Of a DNA stretch of 64,000 nt, positions 19,505 through 29,271 are shown one piece after another. The stretch covers positions 4,846,501 to 4,910,500 of the forward strand of contig NZ_CP092489.1 in NCBI RefSeq assembly GCF_025643335.1, in the 5' to 3' direction. Under the pieces are notes generated by a model. It did no database searches. It was not told where the DNA came from and worked only from the letters and a program-made list of their open reading frames with translations. How positions within the stretch are numbered: the stretch's first letter is position 1; each line of letters begins with the position of its first letter. The position numbers and the translations under genes are program-made. Source of the DNA: Endozoicomonas sp. Mp262 (GTDB taxonomy: Bacteria; Pseudomonadota; Gammaproteobacteria; Pseudomonadales; Endozoicomonadaceae).

Positions 19505-20299
19505 ATGGCACGCAGGGCAGGACTTGCGTTTTTTCTAACCCTCACACTAACAGGCTTACCCTGCCTGACATTCGCCGCCAGCAGTCCAGAGACCAGCAAG
19601 GTCATAACGTCCCAAGGCACCACAACCCAGCCAGCCAAAAGCGGGTCAGTCCTGCTCAAGCCCTATACAGCGGAATTAAAGGCCAGTATGAAAGGTTTGC
19701 CCATCAGTGGCTCTGGCAACCGGGAACTAAAACAGAACAAAGAGGGTCACTGGGAGCTTAACTTTGATGCCAGCTCGGGTTTATTCGGTATCAGTGAAAG
19801 CAGTGAGTTCAGTTTAAGTGACGGTACCATAAAACCAGAAGCTTACCGCTATAAACGTTCAGGCATAATCGGCAGCAAACCGGAAGAAAAAGCCCTTTTT
19901 GACTGGAAGCAATCACAGGTTAACTGGGAAAATGATGAAAAGCACTGGGCTATCAAACTGCAAACAGGAGCCCTTGATAATCTATCCTACCAGACCCAGC
20001 TGCGTATGGACCTGGCCGCTGGCAAAAAAGAGCTGAACTACCTGATTGCAGACGATGATGAAGTATACCTGAGGAGTTTTGTTATTGAGGGTGAAGAAGT
20101 ACTGAGCACGGATGCCGGTAAACTCAATACCGTCAGGGTTAGAATCAAGCGGGACAATAACAAGCGTGAAACCTGGATCTGGTTTGCCAAGGACTGGGAC
20201 TTTTTCTTTGTCAAACTCCTGCAAAAGGAAGGCGGTTCGGAGTATACCGTGGAGCTAAAAAACGCCAGTATTGACGGTAAGCCCATCAAAGGGATATAG
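19505..20299 (+). CDS. DUF3108 domain-containing exported protein
   Basis: From the ATG at 19505 the protein has 264 residues with a signal peptide (GLAFFLTLTLTGLPCLTFAA). The frame is also open from an ATG at 19397 overlapping the purN stop; that would add 36 residues ahead of the signal, so it may serve only translational coupling. DUF3108 features: LKPYTAELKASMKGLPISGSGNRELKQN, ASSGLFGISESSEF and RIKRDNNKRETWIWFAKDWDFFFVKLLQKEGGSEYTVELKNASID. It likely acts in the periplasm; role unknown. It follows purN in many relatives. Confidence 0.88.
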   Translation: MARRAGLAFFLTLTLTGLPCLTFAASSPETSKVITSQGTTTQPAKSGSVLLKPYTAELKASMKGLPISGSGNRELKQNKEGHWELNFDASSGLFGISESSEFSLSDGTIKPEAYRYKRSGIIGSKPEEKALFDWKQSQVNWENDEKHWAIKLQTGALDNLSYQTQLRMDLAAGKKELNYLIADDDEVYLRSFVIEGEEVLSTDAGKLNTVRVRIKRDNNKRETWIWFAKDWDFFFVKLLQKEGGSEYTVELKNASIDGKPIKGI

Positions 20300-20369
20300 C
20301 CCTTATGGTTGATGGGAAATCACATACCCTGTGCCCTGAACCATCAATCTTCAACCAATAATCCAGCCC

Positions 20370-20637
20370 CTAGGGGCTGTTGATGTTTTATCGCGTGCTC
20401 AGCCAAAGCCAGCGCTTTCGTGGCTAGGCGTAGCAGCGTAGGAATGCTCATGCCTTTCAAGCTGCTGCAACGACGGCACGGAAGCGCTGGCTTTGGCCCT
20501 TCGGGTGGCTCGTAAAGCGGCCTTCCGACTGCGTTAAACTGGCTTGACGTAGAATAACTACGCGCTGCACCAGTTCGCCTTGCGTAAGGCCGCTTTACGA
20601 ACCACTGAGCTCGCGATAAAACATCAACAGCCCCTAG
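20370..20637. repeat. 268-bp nested-hairpin repeat element (MITE-like)
   Basis: The ends are 26-bp perfect inverted repeats (20370-20395 and 20612-20637, beginning CTAGGGGCTGTTGATG). Inside are two further inverted repeats. One pairs GCCAAAGCCAGCGCTTTC-like arms near 20400 and 20480. The other pairs CGTAAAGCGGCC-like arms near 20510 and 20590. No coding sequence fits. The whole could fold into a cruciform. It looks like a non-autonomous mobile or dispersed repeat between DUF3108 and gloA. No clear target duplication is visible. Confidence 0.75.
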
Positions 20638-20699
20638 CAGCGTTGTTTATGTTATATTTTCTCCATTTCTTGAGTACTCCCTGATATCTAGAGGATCAT

Positions 20700-21104
20700 A
20701 TGCGCTTTCTTCACACGATGCTACGGGTGGGAAACCTGGATCAATCCATTGCGTTTTACACTGAAGTCCTAGGCATGAAACTGCTCCGGCAGCATGACAA
20801 TGAAGACTATAAATATACCCTGGCCTTTGTGGGTTATGCCGATGAGTCAGAGCAGGCTGTGATTGAGCTGACCTATAACTGGGGTACAGACAGCTATGAA
20901 CAGGGAAATGCCTTTGGTCACATTGCTATTGGTGTAGACGATATTTACAGCACCTGTGAATCCATCCATAAAAGTGGTGGTACAATCACCCGTGAACCGG
21001 GTCCTGTTCTGGGTGGAAAAACAGAAATTGCCTTTGTTGAAGATCCGGATGGCTACAAAATAGAACTCATCCAAATGAAGCAGGCCTCCCAAGGGCTAGG
21101 CTAA
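20700..21104 (+). CDS. gloA: Lactoylglutathione lyase (glyoxalase I)
   Basis: Converts the hemithioacetal of methylglyoxal and glutathione to S-lactoylglutathione. 134 residues, as in E. coli GloA. Metal ligands and motifs typical of the Ni-dependent enzyme: [26 protein letters not shown] (His5), [10 protein letters not shown] (Glu), [11 protein letters not shown] (His) and [14 protein letters not shown] (Glu). A good ribosome site (AGAGGA) lies about 6 nt before the ATG. Confidence 0.97.
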   Translation: MRFLHTMLRVGNLDQSIAFYTEVLGMKLLRQHDNEDYKYTLAFVGYADESEQAVIELTYNWGTDSYEQGNAFGHIAIGVDDIYSTCESIHKSGGTITREPGPVLGGKTEIAFVEDPDGYKIELIQMKQASQGLG

Positions 21105-21331
21105 CAAAAAAGGCACACTGGCAATAGCCATCACTGGCTCATATAAATTCGGGTCAGTGAAAATCCGGACTTAGCAGATACGACTAATTCATTTACTCTC
21201 AATAACCTGTGCAACGACGTCCTAATATCCATATGGCTGCTGCACAAGCTTGAATAGATGGAATGCGTTACCGGCGTCCTCGCTGGAAATGCATACGGAT
21301 ACCTCTAACTGCTAAGGCTTGGAAAGGTATG

Positions 21332-21500
21332 TATTCCCAGGCTGGAGAGGGTGTCGCGAAACCCTCAGCACAATGTCCTGTTTTTTTTGGAACCACAAAG
21401 GACACTAAGTACACCAAGGCTTTTCTTAAAATGCTTCGTGCTCTTCGTGTCTTCGTGGTTTAAAAAAGCCTTTTGCGACAACCTCTGGAGCCTGGGAACG
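21332..21500. repeat. Degenerate inverted-repeat element upstream of mltC
   Basis: An imperfect ~30-bp inverted repeat (TTCCCAGGCT at 21334 pairing with AGCCTGGGAA at 21489) encloses an inner imperfect hairpin. The inner arms run from AACCACAAAGGACAC (21390) to GTGTCTTCGTGGTT (21447). The adjoining 21255-21330 also carries fragments of similar hairpin arms (TGGAAATGCATACGG). Such CCACAAAGGACAC/CTTCGTGG repeats are dispersed in many bacterial genomes. No gene fits the 21105-21583 spacer. Confidence 0.6.
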
Positions 21501-21583
21501 AGTCTACATATCAAACGCATTGATGAAATAATGTACCAGACCAGGTATCCACAACACTAATTCGGGGGAAACTGTTTAAGGTA

Positions 21584-22714
21584 ATGCGTAGATCAAAACC
21601 GGTTTTGGCTGCACTACTGGCGTTGCCACTTGTTACAAATTGTTCAAATAGCACTTCAGCCGATAAAGTTTCAACAGTGGCTTCCCACAGCAGTCAAACA
21701 ACAGAGGCAGCACCTGCCAAACTGGACAATGCTGAAGCCATGGCGACCATGACCGAGATTTTAACTCGCAAGTCACGCCGTTACTGGGGAGATGATAAGC
21801 ATGCAGAACCGAAAGAATATGTAAAGTACACTAATAATTATCGAACACGGGTTTTTATCAATTTCCAGCAGGGAGAGGTTCATGTTGAAACCCTGGATCC
21901 GCAGGACCTTCGCCATGCCATCATTGCAACCCTGCTAACCCCTGAAAACCCGGAAACCGTTGACTTGTTTACCGATAAAAGCATTCCTCTCGGGGAAGAA
22001 CCCCTGCTATTCGGCCAGGTACTCGACCAACATGGCAAGCCTATCCGCTGGCAATGGGATGCCAAATATTTTGCCGACTATCTGATGGAAAATCAGCTAC
22101 AGAAAACACCATCACCTTACGGCGTCATTTATCGTGTCAGAATCAGCCTGGTTAAAGATCACACACTTAAACGACAATATCAGTATGCAGGCATCATAAG
22201 GCAATATGGCCACTACTATAATATTGACGAAAGCCTGATTTACGCCATTATCCATACAGAAAGCCGGTTTAACCCCTATGCCATCAGTAACGCCAATGCT
22301 TATGGACTGATGCAAATTATTCCGACCTCAGCAGGACGGGATGTATTCAAGCGCATCAAAAATAAAACAAATGAGCTTCCCAACAAAGACTACCTGTTTA
22401 AGCCCCAAAACAATATTGAAATAGGTACAGCTTATCTACATATACTGGATAGCCATTATCTTAAGGATATTGAGAACCCCCTGAGCCGGAAATACAGTGT
22501 TATTTCGGCATACAATGGCGGCGCAGGTAATGTACTTGCCACATTTGCCAAAAATAGAAATAAGGCGATTACCAAAATTAACAGCATGGAGCCAGCAGAG
22601 GTTTATCAGGCACTGGTAAGTCATCACCCCAGAAAAGAGTCTCGCCAATACCTGAAAAAAGTCACCCTGACACAGCAGGCTTTTTACCAGCTCTATGCGA
22701 CAAATGATGGATAG
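21584..22714 (+). CDS. mltC: Membrane-bound lytic murein transglycosylase C
   Basis: An outer-membrane lipoprotein that cleaves peptidoglycan glycan strands to 1,6-anhydromuropeptides. 376 residues: lipobox near residue 20 (LVTNC), an MltC-type N-terminal domain (DUF3393; YVKYTNNYRTRVFINFQQGEVHVETLDP), then an SLT catalytic domain from ~190. The catalytic Glu is in YAIIHTESRFNPYAIS, followed by AYGLMQIIPTSAGRDVF and SAYNGGAGNV. The ATG at 21584 places the signal peptide directly at the N-terminus. It ends one base before the convergent permease gene. Confidence 0.95.
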   Translation: MRRSKPVLAALLALPLVTNCSNSTSADKVSTVASHSSQTTEAAPAKLDNAEAMATMTEILTRKSRRYWGDDKHAEPKEYVKYTNNYRTRVFINFQQGEVHVETLDPQDLRHAIIATLLTPENPETVDLFTDKSIPLGEEPLLFGQVLDQHGKPIRWQWDAKYFADYLMENQLQKTPSPYGVIYRVRISLVKDHTLKRQYQYAGIIRQYGHYYNIDESLIYAIIHTESRFNPYAISNANAYGLMQIIPTSAGRDVFKRIKNKTNELPNKDYLFKPQNNIEIGTAYLHILDSHYLKDIENPLSRKYSVISAYNGGAGNVLATFAKNRNKAITKINSMEPAEVYQALVSHHPRKESRQYLKKVTLTQQAFYQLYATNDG

Positions 22715-22715
22715 A

Positions 22716-23759
22716 CTAAATAGCCATATCACCGGCTTTAATTCGACCTGTTTTCTTCAAAACCTGATGAATCACTAAGCTAATAGCCGCAGGCAAAGCA
22801 AAACACATCAATAGGATGCTCCCCCAGGCACTGGTTCCCATCGTTTCCAGAGCGGCCAGAGGTCCTACTAACCCTGCGGTTCCCATCCCGGCACCCACTG
22901 GACTATTCTCCAGCAAAAAGACGGTGGTCGCCAAAGGCCCGAGAACAATAGAGGAAAGTATGGGAGCTACGCTAATCCAGGGATTTCGAACAATATTGCC
23001 AATCTGTAGCATGGAGGTGCCTAATCCCTGGGCAATTAACCCCGAATAACCATTATCTTTATAGCTGGTTACAGCAAAACCAATCATATGACAGGCACAA
23101 CCAACGGTGGCAGCACCCGCTGCAAAACCGGAAAGCCCAAGGGAAATGGCAATGGCAGCACTGGATACCGGCAGTGTCAGTAAAATCCCCATGCTGGCTG
23201 AAACCAGGATTCCCATAGGGACAGGATGAAGGTGGGTCATGGCATTAATCATTGCACCGGTGGCAGCCATCACCTGGGCAATCACAGGAGAGATAATAAA
23301 CCCGACGCCCCCTCCAACTATCAGCACAAAAGCGGGAACCAGGATCATATTCAGCCGCGTTTTATCCCATAACCACAGCCCGGCCAACGTTCCTGCCAGC
23401 GCTGCCACCAGTGCTCCTGCGGGGTCACCAATAGCCAAATGGGCAGTAGCAGACACTGTACCGGCACCCATGGCACCACAAGCTAAGGCTGATACCACTA
23501 TCAGGGGCGGTGCATTCAGGGATAACGCCACCCCGGCACCTATGGCAGGCCCCATCATATACTGCGCGATAGCTCCCAACTGGGATAGCAAAGCAAGTCC
23601 ACTATAGCCCCCCAGCTGTTTTAAGATCAGCCCGATAATCAGGGATGAAAACAAGCCGGCAGCCATACCATTGAGCACCCTGACCAAAGTCGAACCAAAC
23701 AGTGAGAGCCGGTCATTCAGGCGGGAAACCCAGGGAGAAAGACAACTGGAGAAAGACAT
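22716..23759 (-). CDS. PTS EIIC-like membrane permease
   Basis: A ~347-residue polytopic membrane protein of the PTS_EIIC_2 type (DUF family of EIIC-like proteins without fused EIIA/EIIB). About ten hydrophobic segments are rich in Gly/Ala. Recognisable blocks are RVLNGMAAGLFSSLIIGLILKQLG, MMGPAIGAGVALSLNAPPLIVVSA and GFAAGAATVGCACHMIGFAV. No phosphorelay domain is present, so actual sugar phosphorylation is doubtful and the substrate unknown. The ATG at 23759 fits better than an alternative GTG six codons earlier. It is convergent with mltC. Confidence 0.8.
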   Translation of the reverse strand: MSFSSCLSPWVSRLNDRLSLFGSTLVRVLNGMAAGLFSSLIIGLILKQLGGYSGLALLSQLGAIAQYMMGPAIGAGVALSLNAPPLIVVSALACGAMGAGTVSATAHLAIGDPAGALVAALAGTLAGLWLWDKTRLNMILVPAFVLIVGGGVGFIISPVIAQVMAATGAMINAMTHLHPVPMGILVSASMGILLTLPVSSAAIAISLGLSGFAAGAATVGCACHMIGFAVTSYKDNGYSGLIAQGLGTSMLQIGNIVRNPWISVAPILSSIVLGPLATTVFLLENSPVGAGMGTAGLVGPLAALETMGTSAWGSILLMCFALPAAISLVIHQVLKKTGRIKAGDMAI

Positions 23760-23880
23760 TCTGTTACTGCGCTCCACAGAAGCATATTAGATTCTGTTAA
23801 AATGACTATGGAGCGCTTTTTATCATAGATAGCATAAAAGCAAAACCAGCTTCCAGGAAAGAAAACATAACATCCAGCAG

Positions 23881-24799
23881 TCACTTCCTTAAATGTTTAT
23901 ATGTACGTTGTGCATTGCCAGTATTTAATACCGAGGGAGAACGTTCAACTCTTTTTATGCTAGTTGTAACTTCAGTACCTTCCTTCTTTTTATAATAACA
24001 ATAATAAACTACAGCTCCAGTCCCGACGATAAACAACCCTAGCATAACAGTCTCAACAGATATCGGAGTTATTGAGGTAAAAGTTTCAGACAAACCACAA
24101 TACCTCAGCATACCACCTAAACAGGAATAAGAATAAGAAGGCCAATGCCAAAATAGTTTATCAAACCATAATACCCAGGTGTAGAAAGTAGCTACCTCTC
24201 CCTCATAGATTGCAACAGCAGCCGGGCAAGACTGGGCAGCAGGGCATGGGGGGCAGGGCTGGGGAACAGGGCACGGTGGGCATTGCTGCGGGCAGGGAAT
24301 AAACTGAGGGCTGCATGGCAGACATTGTGGTGGTGGCTGAACACATTGGTCAGATAAGACAGGCGAGCATGCCTGAACTACTCTTTCTCCCTCAGCAATT
24401 TCAACAGCAGGAGGAGTTGGGGTTGAGGTAAAAAAAGATCTCCCGCAACCTCTAACCAAATCAACCCCACTACCCAATAAGGTTGCTAAAAAAAGATAAA
24501 CGCCACTGTAAAATGAAAACTCAGAATGAACCTTATTTGCTCGTCCTCCTGTATTAGCAGGCTGACGCTTCACCCTTTTGGAATTAACATCTGCCACAAC
24601 GATGATATCATTTGCAATATCTGACGGAGTAAAACCATCTCTACTGATAGGGCATGGTACTTTTTCAGTAAAGACTGATAAATCCCCAATAAATAACCTG
24701 TATTTTTTAAGATCCTTTTCTTTTAGCTTTTTACACAAATGGTACACTGTTTTATTTTCTTTATTTTTCTTGAAATAACATAACAACTCATAACCACCT
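23881..24799 (-). pseudogene. 3' part of IS-split Cys/Pro-rich membrane protein gene
   Basis: The C-terminal ~300 codons of a gene whose 5' part lies at 26406-26665, separated by the 1606-bp IS. Dropping the IS and one 9-bp duplication joins the frames exactly and gives a 389-residue protein. This part carries a hydrophobic stretch (SFYSGVYLFLATLLGSGVDLV), a Cys-Pro-rich tract (24223-24372; PCPQQCPPCPVPQPCPPCP) and a C-terminal membrane segment (VMLGLFIVGTGAVVYYCYYKK) followed by a basic tail. The layout suggests an exported protein with a C-terminal anchor. The family is not recognised. A shorter product could still be made from an internal TTG near 24786. Confidence 0.75.
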
Positions 24800-26405
24800 C
24801 AGCAATTCCCGCAGACTTGATTAAAGCCCTTAATAACAAGGGCTGTAGCTTGGTAGCCTCTTGCTAAAATCGCAGACTATCCGGTAGAATTTCACCACAA
24901 TAATAATAACGATGCTCATGTTGTGCCGCTAACGAAACCAAGAACCATTGCTGAAAAACTGCTCAAAATAGTCTCTGATGAAGCGGGTCAAATTCCAGAC
25001 TTTCGCAAGAAAAGCCAACATGACAAAATTGTCCTTCATGATGCGGTCATGAGTGGCCTGGCAGTCATGCACCTGAAATACCCTTCATTACTGGCTTTTG
25101 ATCAGGATTGTGTCAATAACCCAGATAGGCTCAAGAACTTAAAGTCGATGTACAATGTCAGCTGTGTCCCCAGTGATACCTATCTGAGGGATCTGATTGA
25201 CCCTATCGAAACACGCTATTTAAGGAAGTTCTTTACCCGCCTGTTTGCCTTTGTGCAACGATCTGGGCGGCTTAAGCAGTTCACTTATTTTGAGGAAGGG
25301 TATCTTGCGCCTATCGATGGTACGGGGCACTTTTGCTCAGGGAAGATTAGTTGTCCTGAGTGTTGTGTAAAAAAGCCAGGCAGCAAAAATCCGCAATACT
25401 ACCATCAGTTACTGGCCTGCTGTCTGGTAAAGCCGGGCAAGAAAGAAGTATTACCTTTAATGCCTGAACCCATCATCAAACAAGTTGATGCGTCAAAGAA
25501 TGATTGTGAGAAGGTAGCGCTCAAGCGGCTATTGGCGAATTTATCCAGAGAGCATCCGCACCTGCCACTGGTTCTGACTTTTGATGACCTGTACTCAGAT
25601 GGACCGACCATCAAGTTGGTAAAGTCCTTTGGCTATAGCTTCATTATGGTGGCAAAGGATTCAACCCATGAGTCGTTATACCAGGCCGTCGATGAGCTGG
25701 ATTGTGCAGACAAAGTGGTGCGCTATGAATATACCGATGATAAAGGGTTTACGCACTGGTTCCGGTTTGTGAATGGTGCCCCCATTAACAAGTCACACCC
25801 GGATGTGCTGGTTAACTTTCTCGAATATATAGAAATTGATCCAGAGGGCAACAAGAAGTACGTCAACACCTGGGTCACGGACATTGAGCTTTCAGCCGAG
25901 AACGTGAATAAATTCATGCGAGGAGCACGCGCTAAATGGAAAATTGAAAACGAAACGTTCAATACACTGAAAACACAGGGCTACCATCTCGAACACAATT
26001 ACGGGCACGGAAAGCAGCATCTGGCCAGCAATCTGGCATGCCTGACTTTTACGGCCTTCCTCATCAACCAGATAGAACAACTGTCTTGCAAGCTCTTCCA
26101 GGAAGCGCTCAAGATAAAAAAGTCTAAAAAGGCATTCTGGCATGCCATACGAGGGCTGTTTGACTGGTTCTGCATTGATAACTGGACAGACGTATTTACA
26201 GCTATCATTGAAGGGCGAAGTGTGAGCTTGAAGTTGCTGACTGTCGATACGACATAGAGCGTTGATGTTAGCCCTGTGACCTGTGTTACCTGTCATTAAA
26301 ACCGACTGCCGATATAGCAGCAGTCTGGCTCTGTTCATCCGCGATAAAATCATTTTTAATTAACTGAAAATGTGCCAGCCGGAATCTGGTTTGCGGGAAT
26401 TGCTG
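24800..26405 (+). mobile_element. IS4-like insertion sequence, second type (1606 bp)
   Basis: 13-bp perfect terminal inverted repeats (CAGCAATTCCCGC ... GCGGGAATTGCTG) are flanked by a perfect 9-bp target duplication TAACCACCT (24791-24799 and 26406-26414). The ends differ from the 1645-bp element by a single base in the first 12 (CAGCTATTCCCG), and the transposases are clearly homologous but distinct. It interrupts an unknown membrane-protein gene on the minus strand. The spacer 24800-24922 is non-coding IS end sequence. Confidence 0.95.
24923..26257 (+). CDS. IS4-like DDE transposase (second type)
   Basis: 444 residues, homologous along its length to the 466-residue transposase elsewhere in the window. 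Shared features: HDAVMSGLAVMHLKYPSLLAFD near the N-terminus, first catalytic Asp in PIDGTGHF, a Cys-rich insertion (CPECC), second Asp in LTFDDLYSDGPTI and the Glu region KIENETFNTLKTQGYHLEHNYGHG. The start codon is uncertain: the frame opens with a GTG at about 24923. It appears intact and could be active. Confidence 0.92.
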   Translation: MPLTKPRTIAEKLLKIVSDEAGQIPDFRKKSQHDKIVLHDAVMSGLAVMHLKYPSLLAFDQDCVNNPDRLKNLKSMYNVSCVPSDTYLRDLIDPIETRYLRKFFTRLFAFVQRSGRLKQFTYFEEGYLAPIDGTGHFCSGKISCPECCVKKPGSKNPQYYHQLLACCLVKPGKKEVLPLMPEPIIKQVDASKNDCEKVALKRLLANLSREHPHLPLVLTFDDLYSDGPTIKLVKSFGYSFIMVAKDSTHESLYQAVDELDCADKVVRYEYTDDKGFTHWFRFVNGAPINKSHPDVLVNFLEYIEIDPEGNKKYVNTWVTDIELSAENVNKFMRGARAKWKIENETFNTLKTQGYHLEHNYGHGKQHLASNLACLTFTAFLINQIEQLSCKLFQEALKIKKSKKAFWHAIRGLFDWFCIDNWTDVFTAIIEGRSVSLKLLTVDTT

Positions 26406-26665
26406 TAACCACCTTCAAAATCTTTTCTTAACATATCAACTGCTTTCTTTTTTTTAATAAATCTTACGATTTCCTCAGTCATAACAGTTTTATCAACAGA
26501 TGTATTTTCCCGAATATAATTTTGGACAAGATAGGCCGCATCCTCTGACCATCGAGCAAAAAAACAATCGTCACCATCATTAGCAAATGCATTCACCTGA
26601 ATCACAAAGGATAAAAAAAAACACAAGATAAATAATAAATCATTCCAAAACCATCCAATCAGCAA
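26406..26665 (-). pseudogene. 5' part of IS-split Cys/Pro-rich membrane protein gene
   Basis: Encodes the first ~87 residues of the protein whose remainder lies at 23881-24799. It begins with a strong signal peptide (LLFILCFFLSFVIQVNA-FA), so the intact protein would be exported. After the IS boundary the frame reads about 14 foreign residues and stops at 26360. The 9-bp duplication at the junction proves the split is a simple IS insertion. The sequence is AT-rich like the neighbouring split gene. Confidence 0.75.
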
Positions 26666-26854
26666 AACATCTTTAATTTCACTTTTATTTCCTTATGGAA
26701 ATTGTTTTTAAAAACCCCCAAATCCCAGTAGAAGTTGAGCCAGCCCCATCATTTTTTTCACTTCCATCTCTATATTTCTTTAAAAATAGCGTTCTATTCA
26801 AATCAACATAAAGCAATAACCCTTCAAGATCTATACGCCCTGGATTAGAAATAA

Positions 26855-27626
26855 TTAGAAAATTTTTTCCTCTGTTGTTCTTTTACAATCTACACGAACG
26901 GAAAATCTGTCATCTGGAGGATAAAATAAACTATGATCATCTGAATTAACCAACCTTATATCTTTTGTTTCTGCTGGCCTTTCCATTTTTACTTTTAGAT
27001 CACATACCAGCATCTCCTCTCCCACTGTCTCGTAATTAGTTAAATTTTCTGGATGTATTTTAACCAATCTAACCTTTCGTTTTAACTTATCTATATGTTT
27101 TTTCCTATCGCTGGTTTTCCAGGCAGGGGTACAGTGTGCTTCGAGATGCCCTTTTACTGGTGCGGCAAACTCCCCAAGTGCATTAACATCATTATACAAA
27201 GAATCTATACAAATCATACCCGGATGACGAAGTACAAAAAACTGTTCCTGATATAATTTTCCAGATATCCGAAAAATCACTTTCCTACCTTTTCTTAGCT
27301 GTTCTGGAACCTCAAATAAAAACCACTCTTCTTTACTTTCAAAACTAGAAGGTAAATTCTTAGATATAAATTTACTATTATCTTCTGCTGATAAAAGATC
27401 AACAGAACATGAACCACTTGTTTGATATTCTAGCCATACAATCAGCATCTTTTCACCTTTATCAACATCCACTTCTTGCCAATAATGAAAGCTTTTCTCA
27501 TCAGGGCCACCCGAAGGATTAGCCTGACTAGCAAGTCTTACTCCCTCTGAACGTGATTTCGATTCACTTTCAAGTACCTCTCCAGCAATATCTATATGCT
27601 GAACTGTTATTTTTCCTCCTGGAGGC
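26855..27626 (-). pseudogene. 3' part of IS-split coiled-coil envelope protein gene
   Basis: Carries the last ~255 codons of a gene whose 5' part is 29272-30206. Read without the IS, the join is ...NLIMPPG-GKITVQHIDIAGE..., continuing without a stop to 26855. The segment predicts a beta-rich domain (EKMLIVWLEYQTSGSCSVDLL, WFLFEVPEQLRKGRKVIFRISG), then a basic stretch and a short C-terminal region. Family not recognised. Any independent expression would depend on the GTG at 27472 or similar, but no promoter is evident. Confidence 0.72.
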
Positions 27627-29271
27627 CAGCTATTCCCGTGACATCAATTAAATCACTGCAACAGCAAGGCTTACAGTAAATTCCAAATGGAGTGATTTCG
27701 CACAAAATAACGTCTACTTTTGATAGGGATACTTTATCAATGGCTGTCTCTCATGGCTTATCCATTCCAAAAAAGTCGTAAGCATCTTTGTGCAAACAGT
27801 TTAATTACTACGATTTCTGAAAGTTATGAGCAAATTCCAGATGTCCGACCAAACAAGGATTCCAGAAAAATAACAATACATGATGCCTCCATGTCCGCTT
27901 TTGCCATGATGCATCTCAAGTACCCATCGCTCCTCTCGTTTGAGCGTGATAAAACAGAGCAAGAAGTAAGGCATAACCTTGAGCACCTGTATCAGATAAA
28001 AAAACGTGCTCCCTGTGATACCAGTATGCGGGAAATCCTGGATCCAATAGATCCCGTAGAGTTCAAAAAGCCTTTTAAGACATTGCTGTCTAACGTCCAA
28101 AGGGGCGGATTACTGAAGGCATTCGAATTTCACTGCGGGAACTTGAAAAATCACTACTTGCTCCCGATCGATGGAACTGGGCTATTTTACTCCTGCAATA
28201 ATAAAAAACCTTGTCAGGAGTGCTGTACTAAAAATAAGGGAAAGGCCAACGAAGCTCACTACCACCAGTTAATGGCAGCATGCATTGCTCACCCGGATCA
28301 AAAAACAGTCTTGCCATTGGCACCGGAAGCCATAGTTTGCCAGGACGGTTCGACCAAAAATGACTGTGAAAAAAATGCCATTAAACGGTTGTTTGCCACC
28401 ATACGAGAGCATCACCCACGTCTAAAGTTCGTTATTCTTCTGGACAGTCTTTATGCTGACAACCCCACTGTCCAACTGATTAAGAGTTATGGCTGGCATT
28501 ACATCATTGTCGCGAAAGATGGCAACCATGCCTCGCTGGTTGAAGCGATGGATGAGCTGGATAAAGAAGGAAAAGTTCACCGTGCTGAAAAAGTTAATGA
28601 AGAGACTGGAATTAAGTGGTGGTTTCGCTATGCCAATGACGTCAGGCTGAACAAGGCAAAATATGCAGAACAGGTTAATGTGCTTGATTTTGTCGAAACC
28701 GATAAAAAAGGTAAACAGCATATCTGGTGCTGGGTGACTGATATTCCGCTTAACGAAGAAACCATAGAACCCGTCATGAAAGGAGGGCGCTGCCGATGGC
28801 ATATTGAGAACCAGACGTTTAACACCCTGAAAAATCAAGGCTACGATCTCGAACATAACTACGGTCACGGTGAGAAGCACTTAGCCACAAATCTGGCCTA
28901 TCTGACGATGCTTGCTTTTCTCGTAGATCAAATACAGGAACTGTGCTGTCCCCAGTTTCAGGAAGCTTTAAGAACCCGCTCAAAAGGAGTCCGTATAGCA
29001 TTATGGAAATGGATACAGGGCTATTTTTTGCATTGGCTGATAAAAACGTGGGAGGGGCTTTTTTACACAGTAACTCATGGTATTGAAGAGAAAAGGGTGA
29101 TTCCATTCGATACATCATAACCGGCCATATCGTAGCTACGTTCAGGGGTGACATTTTTTCTTTAAAGCTCCGCTTTGTTAATTGGCGGCTCAGTTTTGAT
29201 CGGCTTCATTATTTTTGCTGCCTTATTGTCAATACCAACGATCATCGACGTTCATCATGCGGGAATAGCTG
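27627..29271 (+). mobile_element. IS4-like insertion sequence, copy 2 (1645 bp)
   Basis: The same element as at 1299-2943, in the same orientation, with 12-bp ends CAGCTATTCCCG. The 9-bp duplication is CCTGGAGGC (27618-27626 and 29272-29280). It splits the coiled-coil protein gene on the opposite strand. By eye I find no base difference from copy 1. Confidence 0.95.
27720..29120 (+). CDS. IS4-like DDE transposase (copy 2)
   Basis: Identical in translation (466 residues) to the transposases at 1392-2792 and 30634-32034, with the same start ambiguity: the TTG at 27720 or the ATG eleven codons later. The catalytic layout is intact (PIDGTG, LLDSLYAD, IENQTFNTLK). Confidence 0.93.
   Translation: MIGILYQWLSLMAYPFQKSRKHLCANSLITTISESYEQIPDVRPNKDSRKITIHDASMSAFAMMHLKYPSLLSFERDKTEQEVRHNLEHLYQIKKRAPCDTSMREILDPIDPVEFKKPFKTLLSNVQRGGLLKAFEFHCGNLKNHYLLPIDGTGLFYSCNNKKPCQECCTKNKGKANEAHYHQLMAACIAHPDQKTVLPLAPEAIVCQDGSTKNDCEKNAIKRLFATIREHHPRLKFVILLDSLYADNPTVQLIKSYGWHYIIVAKDGNHASLVEAMDELDKEGKVHRAEKVNEETGIKWWFRYANDVRLNKAKYAEQVNVLDFVETDKKGKQHIWCWVTDIPLNEETIEPVMKGGRCRWHIENQTFNTLKNQGYDLEHNYGHGEKHLATNLAYLTMLAFLVDQIQELCCPQFQEALRTRSKGVRIALWKWIQGYFLHWLIKTWEGLFYTVTHGIEEKRVIPFDTS

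Noticed and set aside
24223-24372. Possible short tandem repeat or CRISPR-like array
   Set aside because: The repetition is at protein level (Cys-Pro-rich codons) with no regular unit or spacer structure.
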